A DNA stretch of 64,000 nt from Bradyrhizobium paxllaeri (GTDB taxonomy: Bacteria > Pseudomonadota > Alphaproteobacteria > Rhizobiales > Xanthobacteraceae), in contig NZ_CP042968.1 in NCBI RefSeq assembly GCF_001693515.2, positions 7,658,501 through 7,722,500 on the forward strand, written 5' to 3'. How positions within the stretch are numbered: position 1 is the first letter of the stretch; each line of letters starts with the position of its first letter. The translations under genes were made by a program, and so were the position numbers. The notes below the pieces were generated by a model. The model was not told where the DNA came from and did no database searches. It worked only from the letters and a program-made list of their open reading frames with translations. This document shows positions 9,490-18,496 of the stretch, piece after piece.

Positions 9490-10860
9490 TCAGAACGCGT
9501 ATTCCTGATAGACCGGCTCGACGGAACCGCCCCAGGGGCCGTTGAATTTATCCAGCATCTCTTCCGCCGGCGTGCGGCCCGAATCGAGAATACGCTCCAG
9601 GGGTTCGAGGTAACGGCTCTCGTCGCGGCCGGAATGATCGACGTGGTTGCGCCGCCGCAGGCCCGCATGCGACAGCTTCAGGCATTCGCGGGCGATCTCG
9701 AACAGATAACGATCCTTGATCCGGGCCTTGAAGCCGAAGCGCGGCACGTCGTCGCGCAGCGCCTGACGCTCCTGCGCGGTCCAGTGGCTGACGAGGTCCC
9801 AGGCCGCATCCAGGCTCTGATTGTCGTACAGCAGGCCGACCCAGAACGCCGGCAAGGCCGGCAGCCGGTCCCACGGCACGCCGTCGGCGCCGCGCATTTC
9901 CAGATAACGCTTGAGGCGGACTTCCGGGAAAATCGTCGACAGATGGTTGGCCCAATCCGACAGCGTCGGGCGCTCCCCGGGCAGCGAGTTGTTGCGGCCC
10001 TCGAAGAAGGCACGGAACGACGAGCCGGCAACGTCAATATAGGTATCGCCGCGCTTGACGAAATACATGGGCACGTCGAGGGCGTAGTCGACCCAGCGCT
10101 CGAACCCCATACCGTCCTCGAACACCCACGGCAACATGCCCGAGCGCGCGTTATCCGTGTCGCGCCAGATTTCGGAGCGGAACGACAGGTACCCGTTGGG
10201 CTTGCCTTCGGTGAACGGCGAATTGGCGAACAGAGCGGTCGCTACCGGCTGCAGCGCGAGCGAGACGCGCAGCTTCTTGACCATGTCGGCTTCGGAGGAG
10301 AAGTCGAGATTGGTCTGCACCGTGCAGGTCCGGTACATCATGTCGATGCCGTACTGACCAACCTTCGGCATGTAATTGGTCATGATCTTGTAGCGGCCCT
10401 TGGGCATCACCGGGATCTGCGACCGCGACCAGGACGGCGTCATGCCGAGCCCGAGAAAGCCGATCCCCAGCGGCGTTGCGATCTCGCGCACCTGCGCCAG
10501 ATGCGCCATCAGCTCGGACTGGGTCTGGTGCACGGTCTCGACCGGCGCGCCCGACAATTCGAACTGTCCGCCCGGTTCCAGCGAAATCGCGCCGCCGCCG
10601 GTGACGTCATAGAGGCCGATGATGTTGCCGCGCTCCATGATCGGCTCCCAGCCGAGCAGGAGCTGCATGCCTTCGAGCAGCGCGCCGATGCCGCGCGCGC
10701 CTTCGTAGGGCACGGGCTGGCGACCCTCCAGCGTGAACGGGGTCTTCTCGTGCTCGGTGCCGATGCGGAACTCGGACGGCGGCTTGATGCCGGCCTCGAA
10801 CCACGTGACGAGTTCGTCACGGGATTGCAGCGGCGTCATATCGATCTGGTCACGCGCCAT
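9490..10860 (-). CDS. gshA: Glutamate-cysteine ligase, class 2 (plant type)
   Basis: 456 residues from ATG 10860, the usual length in alphaproteobacteria. Makes gamma-glutamylcysteine, the first step of glutathione synthesis, in the cytoplasm. The ATP-grasp-like GCS2 core is visible: FRIGTEHEKTPF near the N-terminus (substrate-binding Glu), GGGAISLEPGGQFELSGAP, MMYRTCTVQTNLDF, and RAFFEGRNNSLPGERPTL. It stands alone, followed on the left by the unrelated PAN protein. The MarR-glutathione S-transferase pair lies just upstream, giving a small glutathione neighbourhood. Confidence 0.95.
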   Translation of the reverse strand: MARDQIDMTPLQSRDELVTWFEAGIKPPSEFRIGTEHEKTPFTLEGRQPVPYEGARGIGALLEGMQLLLGWEPIMERGNIIGLYDVTGGGAISLEPGGQFELSGAPVETVHQTQSELMAHLAQVREIATPLGIGFLGLGMTPSWSRSQIPVMPKGRYKIMTNYMPKVGQYGIDMMYRTCTVQTNLDFSSEADMVKKLRVSLALQPVATALFANSPFTEGKPNGYLSFRSEIWRDTDNARSGMLPWVFEDGMGFERWVDYALDVPMYFVKRGDTYIDVAGSSFRAFFEGRNNSLPGERPTLSDWANHLSTIFPEVRLKRYLEMRGADGVPWDRLPALPAFWVGLLYDNQSLDAAWDLVSHWTAQERQALRDDVPRFGFKARIKDRYLFEIARECLKLSHAGLRRRNHVDHSGRDESRYLEPLERILDSGRTPAEEMLDKFNGPWGGSVEPVYQEYAF

Positions 10861-10956
10861 GAAAAAATCCGGATATCTGGCGATTCGACCGAACGCGCCG
10901 TGTAACCAAGGGGATGCGGACGACATCGTCCGCACCAACGAAACGTAGCAAAGATG

Positions 10957-11469
10957 TCATCGCGCCGGCACGCCGTCGCGGGTGGTGGCCGCTGCCTTGA
11001 CGTCAGAGCAGGAGCAGCCCAGCCGGTCGAGCAGGCCACACAGCTTCAGGGCGTCGGCATCGGACAATTTGGAGCCGACGTGCTTTTCGATCGCCGTCGA
11101 ATAGGCGCTCCACATTTTCTTCTGCAGTTCGCGCCCGGCTTCGGTGATCTCCACGAACTGGCCGCGCTTGTCGATCTTGCATTCGCGCCGCGCCGCCAGG
11201 CCCTCGTCGACCAGCCGGTCGATCAGCCGCGAGGTGGAATATTGCGGGATCAGCATCTGCTTTTCCAGTTCCACGGGGCGCATCTCGCCGGACGGGGCCC
11301 GCGACAGTTCCAATAGCGCGTCATACCAGGCCAGCGGCGGAAAGCCGGCTTTCTTCAAATCCTGCTCCACGGCATCCAGCACCCGGCTCTGCACCCGCAT
11401 CAGGCGGATCCAGGCGGCGGTCGCCTCGGTCGATGGTTTGCGTTTCATGGTCCGGTCCGTATCTGTCAC
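10957..11469 (-). CDS. MarR-family transcriptional regulator
   Basis: 170 residues. Winged-helix MarR domain: YDALLELSRAPSGEMRPVELEKQ, then the recognition helix IPQYSTSRLIDRLVDEGLA and wing RRECKIDKRGQFVEITEAGR. C-terminal cysteines (CGLLDRLGCSCSD) could respond to thiol stress; this is inference. It is divergent from a glutathione S-transferase gene, and two ATGCA-type palindromes lie between them. The start is either 11469 or the next ATG at 11448. Confidence 0.9.
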   Translation of the reverse strand: MTDTDRTMKRKPSTEATAAWIRLMRVQSRVLDAVEQDLKKAGFPPLAWYDALLELSRAPSGEMRPVELEKQMLIPQYSTSRLIDRLVDEGLAARRECKIDKRGQFVEITEAGRELQKKMWSAYSTAIEKHVGSKLSDADALKLCGLLDRLGCSCSDVKAAATTRDGVPAR

Positions 11470-11485
11470 AGATCAGTGTACCGCA

Positions 11486-11534
11486 CTAAATGCAGCTGCA
11501 TCAATCTTGACTATTTCATGCAGATGCATTTAGT
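11486..11534. promoter_or_regulatory. Paired MarR operators between the regulator and glutathione S-transferase genes
   Basis: Two palindromes: ATGCAGCTGCAT (11490-11501, perfect) and ATGCAGATGCAT (11518-11529). Their outer flanks mirror each other (ACTAAATGCA at the left, TGCATTTAGT at the right), so the whole block is symmetric. TTGACT at 11507-11512 with TTAGTC 17 bases later could be the promoter of the GST gene, lying across the second palindrome. Confidence 0.65.
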
Positions 11535-11569
11535 CAGCCCGCCAATAATGTCGAGGGAAGGAAAACCCC

Positions 11570-12184
11570 ATGAAATTGTATTATTCCCCGGGCGCCTGCT
11601 CGCTATCCCCCCATATCGCGCTTCTGGAGGCCGGTCTGCCCTATGATCTGGTCAAGGTCGACCTGCGCGCCAAAAAGCTGGAGAACGGTGACGACTTTTT
11701 GACGGTCAACCCGAAGGGCCAGGTGCCGGCGCTGGCGCTCGATTCGGGCGAACTGGTCACCGAGGGCCCGATCATCGTCCAGATGATCGCCGACAAGGCC
11801 GGCAAGGGCCTGGCGCCGCCTCGCGATTCTGACGAGCGCTACAAGCTGCTCGAATGGCTGAACTACATCACCACCGAGCTGCACAAGAACCTCGGACCGA
11901 TGTTCTCGCCGCTGCTCGCCGAGGAGGCCAAGCCCTTCTTCAAGGACCGCACCATGAGCAAGTTCAAGTACCTGGAAACCGCGCTAACGGGGCGCGACTA
12001 CCTGATGGGCAAGCAGTTCACCGTCGCCGACGGCTACCTCTTCACCATGCTGATGTGGGCGACCGACCGCTTGAAGTTCGATCTTTCGGCCATGCCGAAC
12101 CTGATGGCCTACAAGGCCCGCGTCGCCGCGCGGCCGAAGGTGCAGGAAGCGCTGACCAAGGAAGGGCTGCTGAAGGCGGCGTGA
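11570..12184 (+). CDS. Glutathione S-transferase, beta-like class
   Basis: 204 residues. The N-terminal thioredoxin fold begins MKLYYSPGACSLSPHIAL, with Cys10 at the position of the catalytic cysteine of bacterial beta-class enzymes. It continues with the cis-Pro element NPKGQVPAL and the glutathione-binding ES-like TEGPIIVQMIAD. The all-helical C-terminal half has the N-capping box TVADGYLFTML. It conjugates glutathione to electrophiles or reduces disulfides. Divergent MarR gene and intergenic palindromes suggest derepression by an electrophile. A terminator follows at 12207-12233. Confidence 0.93.
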   Translation: MKLYYSPGACSLSPHIALLEAGLPYDLVKVDLRAKKLENGDDFLTVNPKGQVPALALDSGELVTEGPIIVQMIADKAGKGLAPPRDSDERYKLLEWLNYITTELHKNLGPMFSPLLAEEAKPFFKDRTMSKFKYLETALTGRDYLMGKQFTVADGYLFTMLMWATDRLKFDLSAMPNLMAYKARVAARPKVQEALTKEGLLKAA

Positions 12185-12206
12185 GGTTTTACCAACGGAA
12201 ATGCGA

Positions 12207-12239
12207 AAGGGCCGGATCGACGATCCGGCCCTTATTGTT
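12207..12239 (+). terminator. Rho-independent terminator of the glutathione S-transferase gene
   Basis: Stem AAGGGCCGGATCG / CGATCCGGCCCTT (12207-12219 with 12221-12233), GC-rich, followed by ATTGTTT. It starts 23 bases after the stop codon. Confidence 0.85.
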
Positions 12240-12245
12240 TGTGCC

Positions 12246-12348
12246 CGTCATTCCGGGGCGATGCGAAGCATCGAACTATGGTGCGCAATTGCGCACCTGA
12301 GAATCTCGAGATTCCGGGTCTGGTCCTTCGGACCATCCCGGAATGACG
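12246..12348. repeat. Palindromic intergenic repeat, family D, copy 1
   Basis: Starts CGTCATTCCGGGGCGATGCG and ends CCCGGAATGACG, with inner hairpins at TGCGCAATTGCGCA and GGTCCTTCGGACC. It lies between the convergent glutathione S-transferase and beta-oxidation genes, ending 10 bases from the latter's stop. A related copy is at 34725-34799. Confidence 0.85.
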
Positions 12349-12358
12349 AAGGAGAGCC

Positions 12359-14572
12359 TTACGCTGCCTGCTTCTTCGGCGGGAAGCGGCCGTAGAAGGT
12401 CTCTCCGCTCGCCGCCATGTCTTCCAGCAGTTTCGGCGGGGTGAAGCGCGAGCCGTATTTGGCCTCGAGCTTGTGGCAGAGCTCGACGAACTTCCGCGTG
12501 CCCATGAAGTCGATATAGGACAGCGTGCCGCCGGTGAACGGCGCAAAGCCGAAGCCAAGGATCGAGCCGACATCGGCCTCGCGGGGATCGGTGATCACGT
12601 GATCCTCCACGGTGCGCGCGGCTTCCACCGCCTGCACCACCAGGAAGCGTTGCTTCAGCTCCTCGATGTCGATGGTGTCAGGGTCGAGCTGTTTCGGCTG
12701 CAACGCGGAGAGACCGGGCCACAGGCTCTTCTGGCCCTTGCCCTTCTCGGGATAGTCGTAAAAGCCCTTGCTGTTCTTGCGGCCGAGGCGGCCCTGCTTT
12801 TCGACCAGCTCCACCATCAGCTTCTTCTGATCCGGGTTGATCGAGTTGGGACCGAGATCGGCTTCCGTCGCCTTGATGACCTTCAGCCCGAGGTCGAGGG
12901 CGACTTCATCCGACAGCGACAGCGGGCCGACCGGCATGCCGGCCATCTTGGCGCAGTTCTCGATCATCGCCGGCGGCACGCCTTCGAGGAACATCTCGTT
13001 GCCTTCGGCGATGTAACGGCCGACGCAGCGGTTGGCGTAGAAGCCGCGGGAATCATTCACAACGATCGGCGTCTTGCCGATGATGCGCACATAGTCGAGC
13101 GCGGCGGCCAGAGCGACGTCGCCGGTGTTCTTGCCGAGGATGATCTCGACCAGCATCATCTTCTCGACCGGCGAGAAGAAATGGATGCCGACGAACTTGC
13201 CCTGCTCCTTGAAGTTTTCGGCGAGCGAGGTGATCGGCAGCGTCGAGGTGTTGGAGGCGAAGATCGCATCCGCCTTGAGATATTGCTGCGCCTTGGCGAA
13301 GGTCTCAGCCTTGACCTTGCGGTCCTCGAACACGGCCTCGATGACGAGATCGCAGTCCTTCAACGTGGCGTAATCAGCGGTTGGCGTGATGCGCGCCAGC
13401 AGCGCGTCGCGATCGGTGGCCTTGGCGCGGCCCTTGGCGATCTGCTCGTCGATCACCTTTTGCGCATGCGCCTTGCCCTTGTCGGCGCTTTCCTGGTCGC
13501 GGTCGATCAGGACGACGTCGAGGCCGGCGCGGGCCGAGACGTAGCCGACGCTGGCGCCCATGAAGCCGGCGCCGATCACGGCGATCTTCTTGATCTTGCT
13601 CGCCGGCACATTCTGCGGACGCCGTGCGCCCTTGTTCAGCTCCTGCATCGACAGGAACAGGCTGCGGATCATCGCCGCCGCTTCCTTCGAACGCAGCACC
13701 TGCGTGAAATAGCGGGACTCCACGCGCAGCGCGGCGTCGATCGGCAGCTGCAGCCCCTCATAGACGCAGCTCATGATGGCGCGCGCCGCCGGATAATTGT
13801 CGTAGGTCTCGCGACGGTAGATGGCGTTGCCGGCCGGGAACATCATCATGCCGGCCTTGGAGAACACCGGGCCGCCCGGCAGCTTGAAGCCCTTTTCGTC
13901 CCAGGGCGCGACGGCCTTGCCGCCGCCCTTGATCCAGTCCTTGGCCGCCTTGATCAGGTCGGCCGCCGGCACGATGGCGTGGATCAGGTTGAGTGCCTTG
14001 GCCTTCTCGACGGTGACCGGGTCGCCCTTGAGCAGGATGGTCATCGCATCCTGCGGCGGCACGAGGCGCGGCACGCGCTGGGTGCCGCCGGCGCCGGGGA
14101 ACAGGCCGACCTTCACTTCGGGCAGGCCGAGACGCGTCTTCGGATTCTCCGCGGCGACGCGATAGTGGCAGGACAGCGTCACCTCAAAGCCGCCGCCGAG
14201 CGCCAGCCCGTTGATCGCGGCGGCCCACGGCTTGCCGCAGGTTTCGATGCCGCGCAGCACCAGCGAGAAGCGCCGGCTCTGGTCGAACAGCATCTGGTTG
14301 GCCGCGACCTCGCCCTTCTCTTTAAAGACCTTGGCGTATTCCTTGTTCATGCCTTCGAGCATCGAGAGGTCGGCGCCGGCGCAGAACGCTTCCTTGGCTG
14401 ACGTGATGACGACGCCCTTCACCGCGGCATCGGCCGTGGTCTGCTTCAGGATCTCCTCGAGCTCGGTGGTCGAGGTCTCGTCCAGCACGTTCATCGAACG
14501 TCCGGGGATGTCCCAGGTGACGAGCGCAATGCCGTCAGCGTCGGTTTCAACTTTGAAATTCTTGAAGGCCAT
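12359..14572 (-). CDS. fadJ: Bifunctional enoyl-CoA hydratase / 3-hydroxyacyl-CoA dehydrogenase (FadJ/FadB type)
   Basis: 737 residues. Performs steps two and three of fatty-acid beta-oxidation. The N-terminal crotonase domain (about 1-190) has the oxyanion-hole segments SAKEAFCAGADLSML and INGLALGGGFEVTLSCHYR, with Glu pairs in RLGLPEVKVGLFPGAGGTQR. The dehydrogenase half has the NAD fold start IAVIGAGFMGASVGYVSARA, the catalytic region GIHFFSPVEKMMLVEII and VNDSRGFYANR. Good ribosome binding site (GAGGGAG). It is the last gene of an operon with the acyl-CoA dehydrogenase and thiolase, although a family A repeat sits in the 156-bp gap before it. Confidence 0.95.
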   Translation of the reverse strand: MAFKNFKVETDADGIALVTWDIPGRSMNVLDETSTTELEEILKQTTADAAVKGVVITSAKEAFCAGADLSMLEGMNKEYAKVFKEKGEVAANQMLFDQSRRFSLVLRGIETCGKPWAAAINGLALGGGFEVTLSCHYRVAAENPKTRLGLPEVKVGLFPGAGGTQRVPRLVPPQDAMTILLKGDPVTVEKAKALNLIHAIVPAADLIKAAKDWIKGGGKAVAPWDEKGFKLPGGPVFSKAGMMMFPAGNAIYRRETYDNYPAARAIMSCVYEGLQLPIDAALRVESRYFTQVLRSKEAAAMIRSLFLSMQELNKGARRPQNVPASKIKKIAVIGAGFMGASVGYVSARAGLDVVLIDRDQESADKGKAHAQKVIDEQIAKGRAKATDRDALLARITPTADYATLKDCDLVIEAVFEDRKVKAETFAKAQQYLKADAIFASNTSTLPITSLAENFKEQGKFVGIHFFSPVEKMMLVEIILGKNTGDVALAAALDYVRIIGKTPIVVNDSRGFYANRCVGRYIAEGNEMFLEGVPPAMIENCAKMAGMPVGPLSLSDEVALDLGLKVIKATEADLGPNSINPDQKKLMVELVEKQGRLGRKNSKGFYDYPEKGKGQKSLWPGLSALQPKQLDPDTIDIEELKQRFLVVQAVEAARTVEDHVITDPREADVGSILGFGFAPFTGGTLSYIDFMGTRKFVELCHKLEAKYGSRFTPPKLLEDMAASGETFYGRFPPKKQAA

Positions 14573-14627
14573 GTGGTGCTCCCTCGATGCCGCAGCCGAT
14601 GTCAGGCGCGGCGGTTGAACTGGATCT

Positions 14628-14716
14628 CGTAGGGTGGGCAAAGGCGCGAAGTGCCGTGCCCACCATCACTTGCGGAGAATTCCATGGTGGGCACGCTTCG
14701 CTTTGCCCACCCTACG
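14628..14716. repeat. Polar inverted repeat, family A, copy 2
   Basis: Left arm CGTAGGGTGGGCAAAGGCGC (long type), right arm ATGGTGGGCACGCTTCGC then CCCACCCTACG (short type). It sits between thiolase and fadJ, 12 bases after the thiolase stop, inside what is otherwise an operon. Confidence 0.9.
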
Positions 14717-14728
14717 AATGGCGTCGCG

Positions 14729-15937
14729 TTACACCCGTTCGATGATCGTCGCGGTGCCCATGCCGCCGCCGATGCACAGCGTCACCAGCGCGGTCGCCTT
14801 GTTGGTGCGCTCGAGCTCGTCGAGCACGGTGCCGAGGATCATGGCGCCGGTGGCCCCCAACGGATGGCCGAGCGCGATCGCGCCGCCATTGACGTTGATC
14901 TTCGCATTGTCGATGTCGAACGCCTGGATGTAGCGCAGCACGACCGAAGCAAAGGCCTCGTTGAGCTCGAACAGGTCGATGTCCGATTTCTTCATGCCGG
15001 AACGCTCGAACAGCTTTTCGGTGACGTCGACCGGGCCGGTCAGCATCATCGCGGGCTCCGAGCCGATATTGGCAAAGGCCCGGATTTTGGCGCGCGGCTT
15101 CAGGCCATGCTTGGCGCCCGCTTCCTTGCTGCCGAGCAGCACCGCGCCGGCGCCATCGACGATGCCGGAGGAATTGCCGGCATGGTGCACGTAATTGATC
15201 TTCTCGACTTCGGGGTGCGACTGGATCGCGACCGCATCGAAACCACCCATCTGGCCGACCACGGTGAACGACGGCTGCAGCTGCGCCAACGACTGCATCG
15301 TCGTTGTGGGCCGCATGTGCTCATCCTTGGCGAGGATGGTGAGGCCGTTGACGTCCTTGACCGGCACCACCGACTTGTTGAAGCGGCCCTCGTCCCAGGC
15401 CTTTGCCGCGCGCTGCTGGCTCTGCACGGCATAGGCATCGACGTCATCGCGCGAGAAGCCATACTTGGTCGCGATCAGATCAGCCGACACGCCCTGCGGC
15501 ATGAAATAGGCCGGCACCGCCATCGAGGGGTCCATCGGCCAGGCGCCACCGGAGGCGCCGATGCCGACGCGGCTCATCGATTCCGCGCCGCCGCCGATCA
15601 CGAGTTCATGCTGGCCGGCCATGATCTGGGCGGCGGCAAAATTCACGGCATCGAGGCCGGAGGCACAGAATCGGCTGATCTGCACGCCGGGAACAGCCTC
15701 GCCGAGACCCGCCTTGAGCGCGGCGAAGCGCGCCATGTCGGATCCGGCTTCGCCGACCGGATCGACCACGCCGAGCACGACGTCGTCGACGACGTCCTCA
15801 CCGAGATTGTTGCGCTCCTTCAGCGCCTGCAGCGGCACGGTGGCAAGCGCCAGCGCGGTGACTTCATGGAGCGCGCCATCGGCCTTGCCGCGGCCGCGCG
15901 GGGTACGAACGTGATCGTAGATATATGCCTCAGGCAT
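14729..15937 (-). CDS. fadA: Acetyl-CoA acyltransferase (thiolase)
   Basis: 402 residues. Cleaves 3-ketoacyl-CoA with CoA, the last beta-oxidation step. Nucleophile Cys91 in [15 protein letters not shown], the His of [15 protein letters not shown], and the second Cys of [12 protein letters not shown] are all present. [13 protein letters not shown] is the further thiolase signature. AGGAGGG precedes the ATG at 15937. Located between the acyl-CoA dehydrogenase and fadJ, so beta-oxidation is its likely role rather than acetoacetyl-CoA synthesis. Confidence 0.95.
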   Translation of the reverse strand: MPEAYIYDHVRTPRGRGKADGALHEVTALALATVPLQALKERNNLGEDVVDDVVLGVVDPVGEAGSDMARFAALKAGLGEAVPGVQISRFCASGLDAVNFAAAQIMAGQHELVIGGGAESMSRVGIGASGGAWPMDPSMAVPAYFMPQGVSADLIATKYGFSRDDVDAYAVQSQQRAAKAWDEGRFNKSVVPVKDVNGLTILAKDEHMRPTTTMQSLAQLQPSFTVVGQMGGFDAVAIQSHPEVEKINYVHHAGNSSGIVDGAGAVLLGSKEAGAKHGLKPRAKIRAFANIGSEPAMMLTGPVDVTEKLFERSGMKKSDIDLFELNEAFASVVLRYIQAFDIDNAKINVNGGAIALGHPLGATGAMILGTVLDELERTNKATALVTLCIGGGMGTATIIERV

Positions 15938-16001
15938 GACGCCCTCCTGGTATGAGGATCATAATATTATAGGCGAAGGAGCAGAGAAACGGCGGAAAAT
16001 C

Positions 16002-17792
16002 TCAGAAGGCTTCCGCCGCCAATTCCATGGTGGTGGCGCAGCCGGTCTGGATGCGCGCGAGATGGACATGGGTTTCCGGCAACATCCGCTCCATGAAGAA
16101 GCGGCCGGTCACCAGCTTGGTGCTCAGATAGGGCGTGGCGCCGCTGGCGGCAATCTTGTCCTGCGCCACCTTCGCCATCCGTGCCCACATGTAGCCGAAG
16201 GCGACGAGGCCGAACAATTGCATGTAGTCGGTGGCGGCGGCGCCCGCATTGTCGGGCTTGGCCATCGCGTTCTGCATCAGCCAGCCGGTGGCCTGCTGCA
16301 AATGACCGAGCGCGGTCGAGAGCGGCGTGACGAACGGCTTCATCGCCTCGTCGGCGCCGTGCTCCTTGGCGAAGCCTGCGACTTCGGCAAAGAACGCCAT
16401 CGCGGCGCGACCGCCATTGCGCGGCAATTTGCGACCGACGAGGTCGAGCGCCTGGATGCCATTGGCGCCTTCATAGAGCATGGCGATGCGCGCATCGCGC
16501 ACGAACTGCTCCATGCCGTGCTCGGCGATATAGCCATGGCCGCCATACATCTGCTGCGCCAGCACGGTGTTGGCGAATCCGACGTCGGTCATCATGCCCT
16601 TCATGACCGGCGTCATCAGGCCCATATGGTCGTCGGCGGCATCGCGGTCCTTCGGATCGGAAGAGCGGTGCGCAACGTCGCTCTTCAGCGCGGTCCACAC
16701 CACCATGGCGCGCGCCGCCTCGTTGAAGGCGCGGATGGTGAGCAGCACGCGGCGCACGTCCGGATGCACGATGATCGGGTCGGCCGGCTTGTCCGCCTCC
16801 TTTGCGCCGGTCAGCGCGCGGCCCTGCAGGCGCTCGCGGGCGTAGTTGACGGCGTTCTGATAGGCGACTTCGGACTGCGCCAGCCCCTGCACGGCGACGC
16901 CGAGGCGGGCCTCGTTCATCATCACGAACATGCCCTGCATGCCCTTGTTCTCTTCGCCGATCAGCCAGCCGGTGGCATTGTCGTAGTTCATCACGCAGGT
17001 GGAATTGCCGTGAATGCCCATCTTGTGCTCGATCGAGCCGCAGGACACGCCGTTGCGTGCGCCGAGCGAACCGTCGGCATTGACGAGGACCTTCGGCACC
17101 ACGAACAACGAGACGCCCTTGATGCCGGCGGGCGCGCCTTCGATACGCGCCAGCACCAGATGGATGATGTTTTCGGCAAGGTCGTGCTCGCCGGCCGAGA
17201 TGAAGATCTTGGTACCTGTGATCTTGTAGCTGCCGTCGGGCTGCTTCACCGCGCGGGTGCGCAACAGGCCGAGATCGGTGCCGCATTGCGGCTCGGTGAG
17301 GTTCATGGTGCCGGTCCACTGACCCGCCACCATCTTTGGCACATAGGTCTTCTTCTGTTCGGCGTCGCCGTGCACCAAGAGCGCCGCGGTCGCGCCCATG
17401 GTGAGACCGCCATACATCGAGAACGCCATGTTGGCGGCGCTCTGGAATTCGGTGACCACCTGGCTCAGCGTCACCGGCAGTCCCTGCCCGCCATATTCCG
17501 CCGGCGCCGACAGGCCGAGCCAGCCGCCTTCGGCGACCTGCTTGAAGGCTTCCTTGAAGCCCTTCGGCGTCGTCACCGAGGCATCGTCATGCCGCTTGCA
17601 GCCCTCGAGATCGCCGACACGGTTGAGCGGCTGCAGCACCTCTTCGGAAAGTTTTGCGGCCTCGCCGATGATGGCCTCACGCACATCGGCGGAGGCGTCG
17701 GTGAATCCGGGCAGATTGTCGTAACGATCGATCTGGAACACGTCGTTGAGCAGGAAGGTGACGTCTTCCACGGGGGCTTTGTAGCTCGGCAT
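16002..17792 (-). CDS. Acyl-CoA dehydrogenase, long (about 600 aa) FadE/DmdC-like type
   Basis: 596 residues, longer than the 380-residue classical enzymes because of an extra C-terminal domain. FAD enzyme for the first beta-oxidation step. Visible: MNLTEPQCGTDLGLLRTRA with the following TGTKIFISAGEHD (FAD/substrate loop), QQMYGGHGYIAEHGMEQFVRD, and LYEGANGIQALDLVGRKL, whose Glu is the likely catalytic base in this family. GGGAG precedes the ATG. First gene of the operon with thiolase and fadJ. The 188-bp region upstream shows no clear promoter. Confidence 0.95.
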   Translation of the reverse strand: MPSYKAPVEDVTFLLNDVFQIDRYDNLPGFTDASADVREAIIGEAAKLSEEVLQPLNRVGDLEGCKRHDDASVTTPKGFKEAFKQVAEGGWLGLSAPAEYGGQGLPVTLSQVVTEFQSAANMAFSMYGGLTMGATAALLVHGDAEQKKTYVPKMVAGQWTGTMNLTEPQCGTDLGLLRTRAVKQPDGSYKITGTKIFISAGEHDLAENIIHLVLARIEGAPAGIKGVSLFVVPKVLVNADGSLGARNGVSCGSIEHKMGIHGNSTCVMNYDNATGWLIGEENKGMQGMFVMMNEARLGVAVQGLAQSEVAYQNAVNYARERLQGRALTGAKEADKPADPIIVHPDVRRVLLTIRAFNEAARAMVVWTALKSDVAHRSSDPKDRDAADDHMGLMTPVMKGMMTDVGFANTVLAQQMYGGHGYIAEHGMEQFVRDARIAMLYEGANGIQALDLVGRKLPRNGGRAAMAFFAEVAGFAKEHGADEAMKPFVTPLSTALGHLQQATGWLMQNAMAKPDNAGAAATDYMQLFGLVAFGYMWARMAKVAQDKIAASGATPYLSTKLVTGRFFMERMLPETHVHLARIQTGCATTMELAAEAF

Positions 17793-17980
17793 GGTGTTCT
17801 CCCGGCAGCGGCAAAGAGTGGCGAAGGCGTTTGAAAATGAAATTCGTCGGTGGCGGTCCGGAACCCGACCTTATCGCGTTCCGGTAGTCCCAGGGAGTGA
17901 GCAGGCCGGCAATTCTCCGGGCAACCGTTGCGACATAAACGGCGCCGCACATGGTCGCGGCCTTGCTCCCTCGCCTCTTG

Positions 17981-18370
17981 TCACTGCCTGGCGAGTTGCT
18001 CCCCCATCAAGCGGTGCAGCAGATTGATTCCCTTCAGCGGACGTACCATCACCTTGAAGTGCGTGATCTTACCGTCATCGCTGAAGGTGATGATGTCGAC
18101 GCCGTTGATCTTGATGCCCTCGATCTCGTTTTCGAATTCGAGCACCGCGCCGTTCGCGCTGCACCATTCGCCTGTGTATTTGAAGCCGGGGCCGCCCAGC
18201 ACCTTTTCGGCGCTCGCCAGATATTTGAAGGTGATGTCGCGCCCGCGCTGCGGCGTGTGGACGACGGGGCTTTCGAAGACAGCATCCGGATGCAAGAGAT
18301 CCCACAACGCCGCCGTGTCGTGGGACTTCATGTAGCCGTACCACTTGTCGAGGCCGCTCATGGTCATCAT
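17981..18370 (-). CDS. SnoaL-like / NTF2-fold protein
   Basis: 129 residues, one NTF2-like fold: WYGYMKSHDTAALWDLLHPDAVFESPVVHTP near the N-terminus and GVDIITFSDDGKITHFKVMVRPL near the end. The family includes small isomerases, hydrolases and binding proteins, and catalytic residues cannot be assigned. AGGAG lies so close to the first ATG (18370) that 18367 or 18361 may be the true start. Divergent from a PadR/AphA-like regulator with an operator between, so likely its target. Confidence 0.8.
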   Translation of the reverse strand: MMTMSGLDKWYGYMKSHDTAALWDLLHPDAVFESPVVHTPQRGRDITFKYLASAEKVLGGPGFKYTGEWCSANGAVLEFENEIEGIKINGVDIITFSDDGKITHFKVMVRPLKGINLLHRLMGEQLARQ

Positions 18371-18434
18371 GTCTCCTGCTGCGGGCGATGACGGGCTGGC
18401 ACCGGGGAATGAACCTCTCCGGAGCTTATGCGCG

Positions 18435-18462
18435 TTGACGCATATGCAACTTTATGCATAAT
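18435..18462 (+). promoter_or_regulatory. PadR-gene promoter overlapped by an AphA-type operator
   Basis: TTGACG (18435-18440), 16 bases, CATAAT (18457-18462) forms a good promoter for the PadR gene. Overlapping it is TATGCA-N6-TGCATA (18443-18460), a perfect palindrome matching the TATGCA-N6 half-site rule reported for the PadR-like regulator AphA of Vibrio. Position between the divergent genes suggests autorepression and control of the SnoaL-like gene. Confidence 0.65.
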
Positions 18463-18496
18463 GTCAAATCACGATTGAAAGCCGGAGGCTAGCGTC

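Noticed and set aside
9379..10905. 508-residue plus-strand open frame opposite gshA
   Set aside because: Antisense shadow of glutamate-cysteine ligase.
12473..14401. 642-residue plus-strand open frame opposite fadJ
   Set aside because: Antisense shadow of a confirmed gene.
15936..17834. 632-residue plus-strand open frame opposite the acyl-CoA dehydrogenase
   Set aside because: Antisense shadow (His/Arg/Gly-rich); the dehydrogenase on the minus strand has all catalytic motifs.
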